Notes: generated by a model from the letters alone, not told the origin. A DNA stretch of 64,000 nucleotides from Coniella vitis (GCA_011317545.1 WUJK01000010.1:1984001-2048000), one strand, 5' to 3'. Positions 1-12,766 are shown, counted from the stretch's first letter. Numbers and translations: made by a program.

Positions 1-2167
1 GTCAAGGAACCAGTTGCGGTCAAAGCGGTAGAAAGAAGATGGACGACGATATTTGACCTTCGCGTCTCAGTCGCTCATACTAAACGACGGGTATCGAGCC
101 TTGACTTGTGCGAAGCGACACAACAAGCTTTGTATTGAATCTCAGCGCGGTATACGCTGAGTGGCAGTATGCCCATACAACCGATCCCGGAAATATATTG
201 TTTCTTCTCAGTCGTGAATGACCCCTTCGATGATATATGCAGATGTACTAGAGCACAAACAGTCAGTTCCCTTGAGCTTCATAGTCTCGTGCGCCGTGCG
301 CTAGCTTCAAGGCGTGTCAAGGCTTGTACCAGCTCGCAAGGCGCTTGTTTGGTAGGACATTTTTGATCAGCTATGGCACTTTGCGCGATTTTTTAGTTAT
401 TCCTTCTTCAAGAATATTGGGCATAGTTAGGGGTGCTTAGCCTCATTGGCAGCTCGATTCACAAAATCAGCCAAAGACGAGATTCTCAAATTCACTCTAG
501 GGCAACTCCGTCTTCATTTTGGTCAAAGTCGTTGAAGTGGCCCGTTCGTGGCTGGCCACCTGGGTGTTTTACAGTATTACTATAGCAAAAGATGTTCGCG
601 TGCGCGGAAGTCGGGCGATGGAGAAACATGTATTGTGAAACATAATTGTGTCTGGGACAGATCCAAATTTCGTGCCCGTGCGGGATATTGAATGACATTT
701 GCATTCTCGGGGGCTGCCTATAAGCTATATGTCATTTCTTATGGCACACTGGATGCTTTCCTCAATTGATCACAGTATTCCACTCTCACTGGCGCGGCAT
801 TCCCCAGCTGTGTGATTCTATTGATTAAGAAAGCCACCAAGAACCACAATACACTGTGCTCCACTGATTCATTTGAGAAGAAGTAATATTGTAATAATGC
901 CCTTAAATGGCTTGATTTGACTCTTCTTGAATGCATTGTATACTGGTGGTGATATCTTTTTCAAGGATTGAGTATATTTAGCTGAGCCAGCTGGTGGGTT
1001 TTGATCCCAAATCCAAGTCTACAAATCCCGGCGTATTGGGATTCACCTCTGCGTATATCCTCCATCGACTTCGTAGGAGCAGCGAGTGAGATTACTCACA
1101 GGAGCAGTGTCATTGTCTGAATCGTGTCCACAATTTGAAGATATATATATATAACGTGCACACAAGATCATCTACAGCTAGCACGGCTGAGGTATTCCCC
1201 AGTTACATTTCATACCAGTGTTTATTTTCCAATCTTTACACAACTTCCAGTTGCTGAGAAGCAGGAACATTCAAATCAGTCTTTGTTTGCTACACATTCC
1301 GGGATCATCGCTTTGGCAGCGCATAACCTTTACTGCCCAAGTACGATTCAACAATGCCACCTACCAACGGTTTCGTATCTCATGTCTCCATGACTCAGTG
1401 TCGTGGATCACCAGTCAAATTAGTCATTGGAATCTACCTAGAGGTCAACACAGATGACCGCAGCTGGGCATGTCTCATGGACGCGGCGTTTTATAGCTTG
1501 TCAGACCAGGTATTGTGGCGCAAAGAGATCATTATCACCTGCCGCAGCAACTTGAGCCACAGCCCGCGGCGCGAAGCCCGAAATTGGGCTCTGGTTCCTG
1601 AGTCCCAGTTGCAGCAAACATCTTTCGGACATTGTAAGTGAGGTCCCAACTCTCCATGATTCATATCCTCGTGTCCTGTCACAAGAAGGTATTACAGCCT
1701 GTGTCTGTACATATAAATATCTCCCGGTCGGCTATTGTCTTTATGAATTGGTCCTTGAAGGATCTCCAATCATACTTTACTCGTACCTCCAAAAGCATTC
1801 TTCTCTACGTTCTAGGCATTCGTAGCTCATTAATACTTCACTGCAGTGCCCTACTCGAGGGTCAACCCGAGTGCATACACGTTTCCTCAACGAACACCAT
1901 TCAATGGTTGGAATATCAATCATCAACATCCTTTCTACGTGATACCACGCGTCACATTACAACAACAGGCTAGTCTAGCTATTCGTCCTATACAGCTCGC
2001 GCCGAGACGATCTCAACCTGGTCACTGTGCTCACTATTGTCCTTGTGGCCGCCATCATCACCACCACCACCACCTTGGGTAGTGGCCAGCCGCTGGAGAG
2101 GTAAGGATTGCCCTTGAGAAAAATCAACAGCAATCCAGAACTGATAGCAGTCCAAGAACAGTCCATC
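1..2167. other. Left-edge non-coding stretch with possible upstream exons
   Basis: I see no complete gene here. A short (TA)n run lies near 1141-1154. Two stretches near the right side look protein-like. Bases 1979-2100 are open in two frames, preceded by AG and followed by GTAAGG, as an internal exon would be. Bases about 1849-1970 encode a Pro/Asn/Gln/Tyr-rich stretch preceded by CTGCAG. Either could be a 5' exon of the hypothetical gene at 2168, but no frame joins them convincingly. Confidence 0.4.
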
Positions 2168-2870
2168 ATGTCGTTTATGCCCATATTGACGGGGAGAAAC
2201 CCATCATGGGGCCCGGATGGTGGTGTCCCTCCGCCTCTCGAGAACCAACAAGCTGTGAATAATCTGAGCTATCCACAGCAATTTGGCGGCATGTTTGATC
2301 CTACAAACCCATATTTCTACATGTCACAACAGTTCCCACCTGGGGGCTTCTTATACAATGAATGTAAGCAGATCCCCCTGTGGGCTAACGGTGTAGGTAT
2401 TGGCACTGACCGCATTTCCTCCAGCGTCGACCCACCAACCGCCTTCCGACCCAGCCCTCTCTGGCATCGTCTTGACAAACCCCATCGGTGGTGTAGGCTG
2501 CCAGCCCGGGTACGATTACGTTTTCCCTACGGACCACACCAACATCTGGGTCTTTCGCACAGGCAACAACCGCCCGTGGAACTACGCAGCCAACACTACG
2601 ATGCCCGACTTCTTCAAGTTCCATGTCCCTGTCATCATGCCTCTGGGTGACTTACTGCACAAGCTTGGGGGGACGAACCCAAATCCCAAGAAGATCCATG
2701 CGACTGAGTGCTTCCAGGGAGCAAATGGGCGGTGGTACAAGGGCCAGACGTATAGCGGTAACGATGACGATAAGATGAAGGGACCGATCGTGAAGCTGGG
2801 GTGGGATAAGTCGCGCAATGGGCTGTCTACTGGGAAGCCTGTTGTGTACCTTTACATCAGCAATAGTTGA
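2168..2870 (+). CDS. Conserved fungal hypothetical protein, 213 aa, two exons
   Basis: Exons are 2168-2363 and 2425-2870. The 61 bp intron (GTAAGC to CCAG) is in phase 1, and joining it restores one open frame. The N-terminal half is rich in Pro, Gly, Asn and Tyr. The C-terminal half contains GCQPGYDYVFP, a PxxFKFHVPVIMPLGDLL segment, and a final GRWYKGQ...LGWD...GKPVVYLY block. I recall this overall pattern from uncharacterised proteins of other ascomycetes and know no function for it. There is no signal peptide and no membrane segment. The chosen start is the first ATG of the frame, but upstream exons are possible because bases 1979-2100 could be spliced on. The product name rests on resemblance only. 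Confidence 0.6.
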
Positions 2871-3883
2871 GGTTAGCGTTCTCGGTGGGTTTGAAGGTGT
2901 TTTTGAAGGTATGGAGAGGATGCAGAGTCCCAATGTTGCGAGATTGTGGAGAGTGCTTTTCGTTTCGATTGGCTTCTTTGAGTCATATCATTTTGTGACT
3001 TCTCTTGTGGTGGTCTTACTCGTGGAGTAGGAGGATAGTTGCAATTAGAATGTCCTTACTGGAATGTTTTGGCTCTATGATACCATGTTGATTTTGATAC
3101 TATGCTTTGTTCAGCATGTAGTTCTTTTTGAAGTGGAAAAGCATCTCAATCATTTGCATTTGCAAGTTTGGCTGTTTCCTGGTAGAGTCAGCTACCTTTT
3201 AACGTATATATCAATATTTTTGGGGCTATTCTGGGCTTAAATAACGCTTCGCTATTCGACGACAGTCGTATGGATGATTGATAGACTCCGGGCAGTGGCT
3301 ATTACCCAGTATAAGTTTAAATTAATATACGTATTCTTTACCAGATTCGTACATACCCTGGCTATGTTTCACTGAATGGGTATAGAGACCCTTCCAGGCA
3401 CCATATATCCTTCAACTTCGATTCAGTGTGAAAATTGGTGTCCTTCCGATACATCTGTGTCTGTAATCGAGGACGAAGTCGCTGCCAGCTGCCAAAACAG
3501 CCGAGGACACCTGCAGACCACCTGGCAGCCGGCCGGCCGATACAGCCGGGGCCGTGCGAAAACTTCGGGATTGAATTCTTCGTCAGCAGCATTATTACAT
3601 TGAACCTTTCTCCCTGTCAATCCTGCGCCAGCGCTGATTTATCCACCCTCAACGTCGCCAGTCTTACTGCGGAGAGGCCATGGTGATGTTACAACGGCGG
3701 GCCTGTCATTCCTTCACTATGTAGCATTATGTTTATATTTTCAGTGCTTCTTCTCCCCTCCTATTGGCATCTTCCATAATCGTTCCCCCATATTCACCGT
3801 CTTGGCGGTCCTTTTGGTCCGACACGACCCGCAAGCCCCTTTTCCTGCTTGCTCTGCGTCTTCCTGGTGGATACCCAGAGGCG
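2871..3883. other. Intergenic region
   Basis: This is the 3' flank of the hypothetical gene and the promoter region of the BCS1-like gene. It is moderately AT-rich around 3060-3350. The frame of the next gene is open upstream to 3764 but has no ATG before 3884. I see no other gene. Confidence 0.6.
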
Positions 3884-5487
3884 ATGGCCCAGCCCTTCCA
3901 CGCAGGAGGCGCCATTCCTAGCTTCAGCCTCGCAGACCACGTTCCCTATGGGCTGGCATCGACTGTCCATGCACTGACGACTCGCTGGCCGTCCCTTTCC
4001 CGACTCGATCTGACCCATGTCGGCTCCATCATCGCCATTGCTGGCGTCATCCCAGCCGGATGGCGCCTGATACACCGCGCCTGGCTCGAGACATATGCCT
4101 GGACACGGCACTTTTTCATTGCTTCTGTCGTCATTCCTGGGAGGGACTCGCTGAACCGCAATGTCGTGTCGTGGGTGCTGGCCAATGTCATCCAGCCTCG
4201 CAACAACACGCGCTTCTTCACAGCTCGCACGGGGTCAACGCTGGGTCGCGGCGATGCCATGGATGCCAAATCGCTCAAAAAGACACACAGAGGGATCCAG
4301 TACCTCCCGCATTTTGACACGTTATGGTTCTGGTATGCTGGCCGGCTGTTTGTACTCAAGCGCTCCATGGAGAGCTTCAACGCCTCCATGTGCGACCCAG
4401 GCTACGATGGGATTGGAGGCGAGGACCTCACGCTGAGCTGTCTTGGGAGATCTGCCGAACCCATCCAGGCTTTCATCAAGGCTTGCCGTGAATTTGCCGA
4501 CCAGCAGGCGCAGTACTATGTCACCATCTACACGAGGGACGTCTATGGAATCTCGTGGCAGCCGCAGTCGCGAAAACCGATCCGGTTGCTAGACACTGTG
4601 CATTTTGACGAGCAGGTCAAACAAGGTCTCTTGCGCGATCTTCGCAAGTACCTTGATCCTGAAACCCAGAAACGCTACCGCAGCCGGAGCATGCCTTATC
4701 GGAGAGGTTAGTGGTTCCCCCCCTTTTTTTTTTTAATTCTTGGGAGGCAAGCTGTAGCGTGAATGAAGATTGCTAAACGTTTCTTATGGTAGGATATTTA
4801 TTCTACGGTCCGCCAGGAACAGGCAAGTCCTCATTATCATCAGCTTTGGCCGGAGAATTTGGCCTTGATCTGTACCAAGTCAAGCTCCCCAGCGTTAGCT
4901 CCGACGCAAGCTTGGAGCAAATGTTTCAGGAAATCCCGCCCCAATGCATCGTGTTGCTCGAAGATATCGACGCCGTCTGGACCGACCGGGACCGAGAAGT
5001 TGCCGAGCGAGATGACCGGACCTCTGGCTCGGGCAGCGGCACGCCCAGTTCACGCTGCACGTTATCCGGGCTCCTCAACGTCCTCGATGGCGTTGGTTCG
5101 CAGGAAGGGCGCATCGTGATCATGACGACAAACAAGCCTGACCGCCTTGACAGTGCTCTGGTGCGTCCTGGCAGGGTGGACATGAAGATCTATCTCGGCC
5201 AGATCAGCCAGCGGTCGGCCGAGCAAATGTTTTTGCGCATGTTTGGACCACCAACCGCCAACGCTCCTTGGGACGAGGACGACAAGGGATTGCGTGACAT
5301 GGCAGCCGAGTTTGCGCGACATATCCCAGAGGATACATTCACGCCGTCTCAGCTGCAGGGCTTCTTCCAGACGTACCTCGACGATGCGGCCGAGGCTGCA
5401 GCTGCCGTACCTGCGTGGGTGGCCAGTGAGCTCTCCAAAATGGCGGTCGAGGATGACGCTGAGCTGGTGAGCCGCGCAGGGCTATGA
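3884..5487 (+). CDS. BCS1-like mitochondrial AAA ATPase, 505 aa, two exons
   Basis: Exons are 3884-4706 and 4793-5487, with a phase-1 intron (GTTAGT to GTAG) that begins with a C/T-rich run. The protein has a likely membrane segment at residues 46-63 followed by the BCS1-type N-terminal domain. The AAA module has Walker A GPPGTGKS at 280-287, Walker B IVLLEDID at 327-334, and a sensor/arginine-finger region (TTNKPDRLD...RPGRVD). BCS1 itself sits in the mitochondrial inner membrane and translocates the folded Rieske Fe-S protein during complex III assembly. Filamentous fungi carry several BCS1-like paralogues of unknown role, and this looks like one of them. The start is the first in-frame ATG. 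It converges with the peptidase gene downstream. Confidence 0.88.
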
Positions 5488-6089
5488 TTGCAGCCACAAA
5501 AAAAAGACATGCAGTTCCCGACATATCAAACGTACCTGTACAACTATCTGTATTATATATATCACACCAACGGCATTATAGAGTCCTCCATAAAAGCGGC
5601 GTCTGGTTGATACGGTCTCCAACACTTCACTGTTTATATTCCTCAAGAATCAAAATAACGGCACAGAGACGACTCAGAGAGGAGCACTTTGTACAATTTC
5701 ATTTGTTACCAACACAACGATCTTGACAAGTCATGGAATGCAAGAATCAGCAAAGATACAAAAAGAACCTTAAAAGAGTGACAGCAGTGATATTTGATCC
5801 CTCGGACTGTTGTCGCCTATTCACAATCCAAAACCAGGTGCATACATCCAAGCCGCCAGCTGAAAAATAAAACATCTACATTTTCGCACAGAAAAGAAGT
5901 GAAAAACATCTCCAGCGAAGCCTTCAAGCCAGACCCTTGCTGGACACGCCACACGCACCTTCTTCCCCCCCTTGGCCATGAAAACAATCTTGTTACACAT
6001 TCACCCTCCCATCGAGTCTTGCGCATGAGAAAAGCCCACGCAAAAGAGAAAGAGGAAGGAAGAGAAGCCTTGCAGGCAGCTCCACCCGC
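5488..6089. other. Convergent 3' intergenic region
   Basis: This 600 bp gap lies between two convergent genes (BCS1-like on +, G1 peptidase on -). It would hold both polyadenylation regions. I see no gene in it. Confidence 0.6.
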
Positions 6090-7017
6090 TTAACCAGTGT
6101 AGGTGCAGGTGACGGTCTCGGAAGAGGCACTGCAGCTGGTGTAGACGGTGCCCGACTGGCGAATGTCAATGATGGAGCCGGAGCCGGCCTTGATGGTGGT
6201 GCTGCCCGAGGTGGCGTAGGCGTTGGTGAACTCGACCTCGTCAAAGTCGGCAAAGGGCACCAGGCTGACGCCCTCCTCAAAGTCCTCGACGATCCACTCG
6301 GCGTCGTACTCGCACAGGTCGCCCTCGCTGGTGGTGAAGGTGTGCGTGACGCTCTTGCCGGTCGTGACGTTGTCGATGACGGCGGAGCCCTTGGAGGTGC
6401 TGGTGGCGGTCACGGACATGGTGATGGTGTCGCCGGCGCTGACGGTCAGGTCAAAGTCGTAGGCGTAGTCTGGCGGCGGGGTTTCCACATAAGTTCCGAT
6501 GCTCGATACCGAAGACTTGATCCAAAGGGATCATGATATATATATATATATATATGGCGAAAGAAGAAAAGAGAAAAAAGAACTTACCAGGGTACCACTC
6601 GTACCAGGCGTCAAAGGAAGGCGAGCCGCTCTTGTAGCAAAAGTCGATACCAGTCTGGAGAATGGCAGTGTCGCAAGAGTCACCGTCGATACCAACCCAG
6701 GCAGAGGCGCAGTAGCCCTCGAGGGACGCCTTGAGGCCGGAGCCGGAGCCAGCAGCCGGGGTGGGGACGACAATGGTGCCCGTGACATAGTCAATGCCAG
6801 TCGAGGTGTAGACCGAGCCGGCCCAGTTGGTCGAGTACGAGACGTGGCTGGTCTCGTTGAACTGGACGTCCTCGGCCTGGATGCGCGGCTGCGAGGTGCG
6901 CTCGCCGCTGGAGCGCTTGGCGATCTTGTCGGCGTGGCGGGCGCGGCGCTTGTCGGTCAGGTGGGCCCCGAGGGTCAGCTCGGCCGTGGCCAGGATAGCG
7001 AGGGTGGACCACTTCAT
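6090..7017 (-). CDS. Secreted glutamic peptidase (G1 family, aspergillopepsin-II type), 269 aa
   Basis: Exons on the minus strand are 7017-6588 and 6469-6090. The 118 bp phase-1 intron (GTAAGT to CCAG) contains an (AT)10 tract. The precursor starts with a signal peptide (about residues 1-18), then a basic propeptide with KR and KRSS processing-like sites, then the eqolisin fold. The catalytic Gln is Q121 in AILQTG and the catalytic Glu is E201 in AEWIVED. The join gives the family-typical WYEWYPDYAYDF. These enzymes are pepstatin-insensitive acid endopeptidases that degrade external protein at low pH. The length is normal for the family. A TATA-like sequence lies about 155 bp upstream of the ATG. 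Confidence 0.93.
6536..6555. repeat. (AT)10 microsatellite in the peptidase intron
   Basis: Twenty bases of perfect AT alternation lie inside the only intron of the G1 peptidase gene. Confidence 0.95.
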
Positions 7018-10000
7018 GGTGACGGGGTTGTGGAGGAGGACGAGATGGAAGGGACGAGGCCTGGGGCAAGAGGAGTGAAACCGAAGAAGCTTGAAGAGGC
7101 GAGAAGCTGCTGGGGATGAGGAGGACCAAGAAGCACAACAGACGACGGTGGGGTGGAGGTGAGGTCGGGTTATATACTCGTCAGGCTCCATGAAGAAGGA
7201 CACTGAAGGATGTGCTTTGAATCACAGAAGTCACCAAATGCTCGAGGCCAAAGGCAGATGGGGAGCCCGCGACAACTCACACCCACACCACAACTTCACA
7301 GCCACATCATGGTCGAGTTGACGATAGCCAGAACACCACCTTCCTTATCCACCCATGGTACCCACTCCTGACGACGAGTTATGCATCATGTTGCCTTTTC
7401 CGGGGAAGCCATATGCACAGTGGACTGTATGTGCACGCGGCCTGGCCCTTGCGAGCGTGCTCACAGTCCAGCATCCAAGCAGGTTGGCTGGCAGTTTGGC
7501 AGGTAGAGGAAGCCGTGAGATCTCAGAGAGCGTGGCGCAATGTATAGGCACTCGCCATCGCCATGGAGGACGGCCTAGAGCCTGAAGGGAATCCTTATGG
7601 TAGCTCAAGTTCGATATCAGCAGCGAACCGAGCATGCTATACTTGACTGGCTCTCTTGGCCATGTTACTCTGCCCTGCCACCGAGAAACTGGCCGTATCC
7701 AGGCTGTTAGTCGAATATTCTCGACCCGAGAATGACTTCTAGTGATGCAAGGACCGAACGCAGTCCACCTCCATGGCCAGCGTACCGGTGTCAAAAAACC
7801 CCCCATTGCCACCAAAGCCACGCGTTCGAGGGTGGGATCCCGTTGCGCCAGGCTTTCGCAAACAATCTAGGAATGAATCCGCCGCAAAGCCAGACAACAT
7901 CGCAGGACGCCTTGTTGCCTCGCCAGCTCATTGGCCAGCTTACTCAGGGATCACCTCGGCTTCTGGATATCGCTGACCTTCCCAAAGCGGACGGATCGGC
8001 ATATGGGGAGGATCCAGCATCACGTGCGCTGGATACACTTGGCTGCCAGTGTTTGCAGACCCCGAGCTATGGTTGGTCTGTTGGATTCCCGAGTGCCGAC
8101 GACGCCTTATGCTGCCATTCGACTCCCCTCTTTTTTTGGCCTCTTCAACATACGATCTTGGGCCTCCAGCCTCTCCTAAGCCTTCTATCGACGAATTTTG
8201 AAACGCTGTCAGTGGTCGGTAAATGTGCACAGTTGTACAACCAAGCCAAGCCCACTAACGCTCCCAAGACACCGAGCCCTGCTTTGAAACAGGAACAATA
8301 TATGGAGTCTGTCGGCATTAGGTGCTTCAACAGCCGACGATGAGGCCCCCAGATGCAAGGGATCCAGCCCGTCAGCTTCCTGTTAAGGTTGACGTGCATA
8401 CAGCGCGCTGCGCCAAGCGGGTGGATCCCGGCGGCTGCGTTGTCCCTGGGACGACGCCATCCACAGAGTACTACGTGCATACTTGCCTGCGGGCCTGTAT
8501 TTCTGCATGCTACGTGGTGGTTTGCGGTAGATAACGGGTTGGATGGTAGGCAGATGGGGTTGGGGCTGAGTGTTCCCAGGATAGGTTGTGCTCGTTAGCT
8601 GGGCGATGCTGCTGCATCTGTGATTTTATGCAGAGGTAAATGATCCAAAGGTGTAAATCAAGAGACTGGAATACAGCCGTTGTGTCGTATATGTAAATTG
8701 CGAGGGTTACCTACAGACAGAAAGTCTGAATTGGGGGCAACGGCCTGTGTAATGTCATGGCTAAGCTGGAACTTTCTCTCTCACCATGGCTACGATATCG
8801 TCATCAAGATTCCTCAGTTTCGATTCCACCTGCCTAAGTAATTTGGACCTCCTTTCCACAGAGACCGTACAACCTCCCCCTATTCGCTACAACCTTATGG
8901 GCCTCAATTTCTGGCTACCAGCGAAGGGGCGTACGTCAACTCCATCCACATCGCTCATGCCAAGGCTCCCGCAGACTAACTCCAGTTAGACAACTTCCAG
9001 ATCTCAACACATCGTGAGTGACGATGGCCTTGGACCTGTCAAGTTGCCATCTTTAGATATCTTGTGCACCGAATGATGGCGTGATGCTTCTCATCTACGG
9101 AACGTGGGGGGAAAAAGGACTGGCCGAATGAACACCTTCAAACCATACATACCACATACCGCCTTCAGAAAGGTCCAAAGAGGCCAGCCAGCCTCATCAT
9201 ACCTGTCCTTCAGAATCTCTTCTCCTCACTTGGTTATCTCAGGCCCACTCTTGAAATACCACGCAACGCCGCTGCACCGTCACTGTCGTATTTGCGACCA
9301 GCCCTCTTCCAGACTGCAAATCCACTAACTAGTCAACGCCGAAAAGGCAACCCCAAGGGTCTCTTTCTCCATGGCCGTATGTATGTGTGCTTGTGTGTGA
9401 GTGTGTGAGAACGCCCTCAGCCCACGTTTTCTGGCGTGATCGCTTCCATACTCTCGGCATTCACTGCGAGCACGGGGATGATTCCGGCTCACAGGGTTTG
9501 ACGGAAGGTGCCGGTATTCTACAAGGCCACAGTCCATGCCATGCCTTTTCCCAAGTCATCTGTGGTGTTGCTTTTGAACAAGCCGGCGTTGTGACGCTGC
9601 AGGACCAACGGGGATTGGGTGGCGTACGTATCAGCTTAGACTGTCCATTCGAAAGGGAAAAGAAATGTCACCTTGTTGTTATGCACAATCGAAGACGTGC
9701 TTGGGGCGGAACCTTTCGTCTTTCCAAGGAGTCTAGACGGTGGGTGGCAAATCTGAAAAGGCGATATTCTGGACCGCCTCAGGTCATCTGATGTATCTAG
9801 TCTTAGTGATAACAGTATTTTTGCCTCACAGGATGTGCAATGCCTCAGAGGCTATCGTCCAGTCACAAATTGGGGCTTTGTATGTTGGGAAAAAGAAAAA
9901 AAGGTAGCTGAGCAGGTTGATAATGCATTCATCGAAAGTGAAGGTGGTATTTGTGCCTTCTTGGCGTCGTGGGCTTGCGGACGGCCTTTGAGGCTGATAT

Positions 10001-10528
10001 TTCTCCAGCAATAATGATCGAGCAAGAACCGCGCTCCCAGAAGCTTGTCGAGTTGCCTGTTCTTCGCATCGGTATGTTTAGAGTCAAGTTTCTTTCGGGT
10101 CACTTGATTGCCATCCCTTGCAATGAGCTTGTCTAGATATGATGAAGATAGGGTCTGGGAAGGAGGTTGCTGAGCGGTCTCTGAGTGAATATTGTTCTTA
10201 TTTATTATGATAGCAAGATATGCTGTATAGATCTACAAATACTTTCCCTCATCGTTCAGTCTCTTGTCCTTTTTGCTCCTGTTGCAACAGGCGCAGATTT
10301 AGTATACAGGAAACGATCGCCTGGAAAATGGATCTCTGCATAGGCTTTTTGTATTGTTTCCATTGCCATTTTCTTCAGTATAATACCGTGCTCTTGATTA
10401 GATCTTTCCTCAGGTCTTGAACTCACCATTGCCACCACTCTCTGAGAAGCGCGATCGTCATCCTGCCTTCGCTACCGATATTGCACACACAAATCTACAG
10501 CCATCTGTGGCTAACACATGCCCCTCCC
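7018..10528. other. 3.5 kb intergenic stretch without a recognised gene
   Basis: The right-most bases upstream of 7017 form the promoter of the peptidase. The rest has only short frames. The longest runs from an ATG at 7732 to 8343 (203 codons), but its composition is irregular and it matches nothing I recognise. The 3' flank of the FAD oxidase occupies the end. I cannot support a gene here. Confidence 0.5.
7170..7176 (-). promoter_or_regulatory. TATA-like box of the G1 peptidase gene
   Basis: The minus strand reads TATATAA here, about 155 bp upstream of the peptidase ATG at 7017. This is a motif match only and the transcription start is unknown. Confidence 0.4.
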
Positions 10529-10849
10529 TCACCCCTTCCGACACAGCCGTCCATCCGTGTCCATCCTGTACGCCCACCTCTCACTCCCCACAGCCGTCAG
10601 ACCGTAGAACAAGCCCCCGGGGTCGTATCGATCCTTGATCTTCAGCAGCCGCGCATAGTTGTCGTGCCCGTAAAAGGCATGCTGCCAGTGCGGCTGATTC
10701 GGGTCCGCCTCGTTGAGGTAGGCGCCGCTTCCGGGGGTGATGCGCTCTAGCTGGGGGACGAGATGGTGCGTGATCTTCTCGCGGGCTTGGATGGTGGCTG
10801 TGTGGTTTGTCTCGTCGGAGGGTCTGGTTTGTTATTCTTTAGCATTTTG

Positions 10850-10929
<80 letters not shown>

Positions 10930-12766
10930 GTATGAGCGATTGGAAAATAACAGATACTGCTGCCCACAATACACCAGAGCAGTGAAAACAGAAAAGAAGG
11001 GGAAAAAAAACCCACCATCCAATCCAACCCAAATCAAAAATATCAACAAACAAAAGGGGACTTACAAGCCAAACACCACACTAACCAGCGACGACCGCAA
11101 CGCAGGACTCACACTGTTCGTCATGCCGCCGCCGGTGGGAAAGCGAGCCTGCGTGCTGACAATGCAAGAGACCAGCGCGCCGGCGTCGAGAAGCACAGCC
11201 AGCGCGTCCACGAGCGGGGCGACTGTCTCGGCGGACTGGAACAAGGACCGTGGAATGAGCCGCCCGCCGAGACTGTCCGTGATGGTCTTGTATGTGGGGA
11301 TCATGGCGGTGAAGGCGTCTAGGTAGGAGGGGAATTGCTGGATGTGGTATTCTGTTGATTTGGTTAGTATAAAAGAGAGAAAAAAGAAAAAGAGAAAAAA
11401 GAAAACAGCCCGGTAAGAAGTAAAGTGGAGGGAGCATAAATCACAAAGACTCACCATAAAGAATCCCATTCAACTTCAAAAACTCGAGCACAGGCGCCAA
11501 CAGCTCCCCCAGTTCCACCGCCGTCAGCCCCGGCGCCAACACAGGCTTCAGCTCAAAGACCCCATTGTACATCTCAATATTACACCAGCTCCCGCGATCC
11601 GCAAGCCGCGGCAACGCCAACAACACCCGCTGCACCGCACCCGAGAACAACAAGCCCACTCCATCATCACCACTTTCTGGATCCCTCCCCACCGCCCTGG
11701 AAAACGTCAAGTTCGCAGCAGCGACGGTCTGCAGCGCAGGGTGCGCCCGCACAGTGACAGAGAGCACGGCGGCGTAGGTCCCGCCACCACCGCCCGACAG
11801 CGCCCAGTAGAGATCGTCGTCGTCGTCGTCGTCGTCGGCAGAAGCGGGTGTGGCGAGGATGTGCTGCCCCGATGCAGTGACGGCTTCCCATGCGAGGACT
11901 TGGTCGGCAGCGAGGCCGTAGAGGGAGGTGAGGGGCCCGAGGCCGCCGCCTTGGGTGTACCCGCCGACCAAGCCCACTGTGTCGCAGTCGCCGCCGTTGA
12001 GGGTGAGGTTTGCGGCGTGGGCGGCTGCGTAAGCCTCGAAGGCTTGCACGCCGGCGCCGAGTTTCATGGCTGGGCCGGTGTAGGACCGCGGTGATGAAGA
12101 AGAAGAAGAAGGAGAAGAAGAGTAGTTCGGAATGACCTCTATATCCTTGAGATGGTGCGTCCAGAGCGCAAGAGCACCAGCCCCAGTCGATTTCCCCATC
12201 AGATCATGGCCCGTGTTACGGATCACGAGGCGGATGTTTTTCGCCGCTGCAAAGGCCAGTGTGGCGCGGTAGTCTGCGAGTGCATGGTCTGAGGAGGCGT
12301 TGACGACGTAGTGCGGGTACGTCCCCAGGACACAGCGTGCCTCTGGGGATGTGGAAAAGAAGGGCGTGCAGCTGTTGTTGGCGTACCATGAGTGCATGGG
12401 CGAGGAAGGGGAGGTGTAGTGTGTTTTTGGGTCAGCCCAGGCTTCGCGGAGGGTCTCGCATGCTTGCTTGTCGTACGTGGAAGAAGAAGACGAAGAAGAA
12501 GACGACGTGGTGTTGTAGCAGACGCTGGCGAGGGGAAGAGTGGCGATGAGGCGTCCGTTGACGGATTGGTTGAGGCGGTCCCAGTCGGCTGGCGATGGCC
12601 AGCATGCGTCTCCTGGAAAGCATCTACACTGCGGGCAGACGGAGTCCTCTTGGAGGATGGTTTGGGCGTGGTCGGTGTTGTGGTCGTATGCGGGACAGGA
12701 GATTGTTGCGGCAGTGGAAATGGTGAAGAATAATAACAGCTGCCCCAAGAGTATTCCTAGCAGCAT
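10529..12766 (-). CDS. Secreted FAD-linked oxidoreductase (berberine-bridge-enzyme-like), 630 aa
   Basis: Minus-strand exons are 12766-11455, 11351-11066 and 10823-10529, with introns in phases 1 and 2. The protein begins with a hydrophobic signal sequence (residues 1-20) and has several paired Cys. The FAD-binding PCMH domain includes RNTGHDLMG with H187 and GGDCDTVG with C261, the positions that carry bicovalent FAD in berberine-bridge enzymes. The last exon encodes the BBE C-terminal block (YLNEAD...WQ...FYGHDNYARLLKIKDRYDPGGLFYG). Such enzymes oxidise alcohols, sugars or alkaloid-like substrates with O2, and the substrate here is unknown. Poly-Ser and poly-Asp tracts lie in surface loops. 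The final exon has no start codon of its own, so simple ORF searches miss it. Confidence 0.9.
10852..10926. repeat. (CT)n microsatellite, 75 bp, in an intron of the FAD oxidase
   Basis: A perfect CT run on the plus strand reads as GA in the transcript. It lies inside intron 2 (11065-10824) of the oxidase gene and makes up nearly a third of that intron. Confidence 0.97.

Noticed and set aside
1354..1641. ATG-started 95-codon frame (+)
   Set aside because: It has no recognisable motif, a poor amino-acid pattern and a competing frame of similar length on the other strand. It is not enough to call a gene.
7800..7845. tRNA-like TpsiC-arm sequence (GTTCGAG)
   Set aside because: No acceptor stem, D-arm or anticodon arm can be folded around it.
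7732..8343. 203-codon ATG frame (+) in the peptidase-oxidase gap
   Set aside because: It is the longest frame of the gap, but it has irregular composition, no domain and no splice context. It is likely chance.
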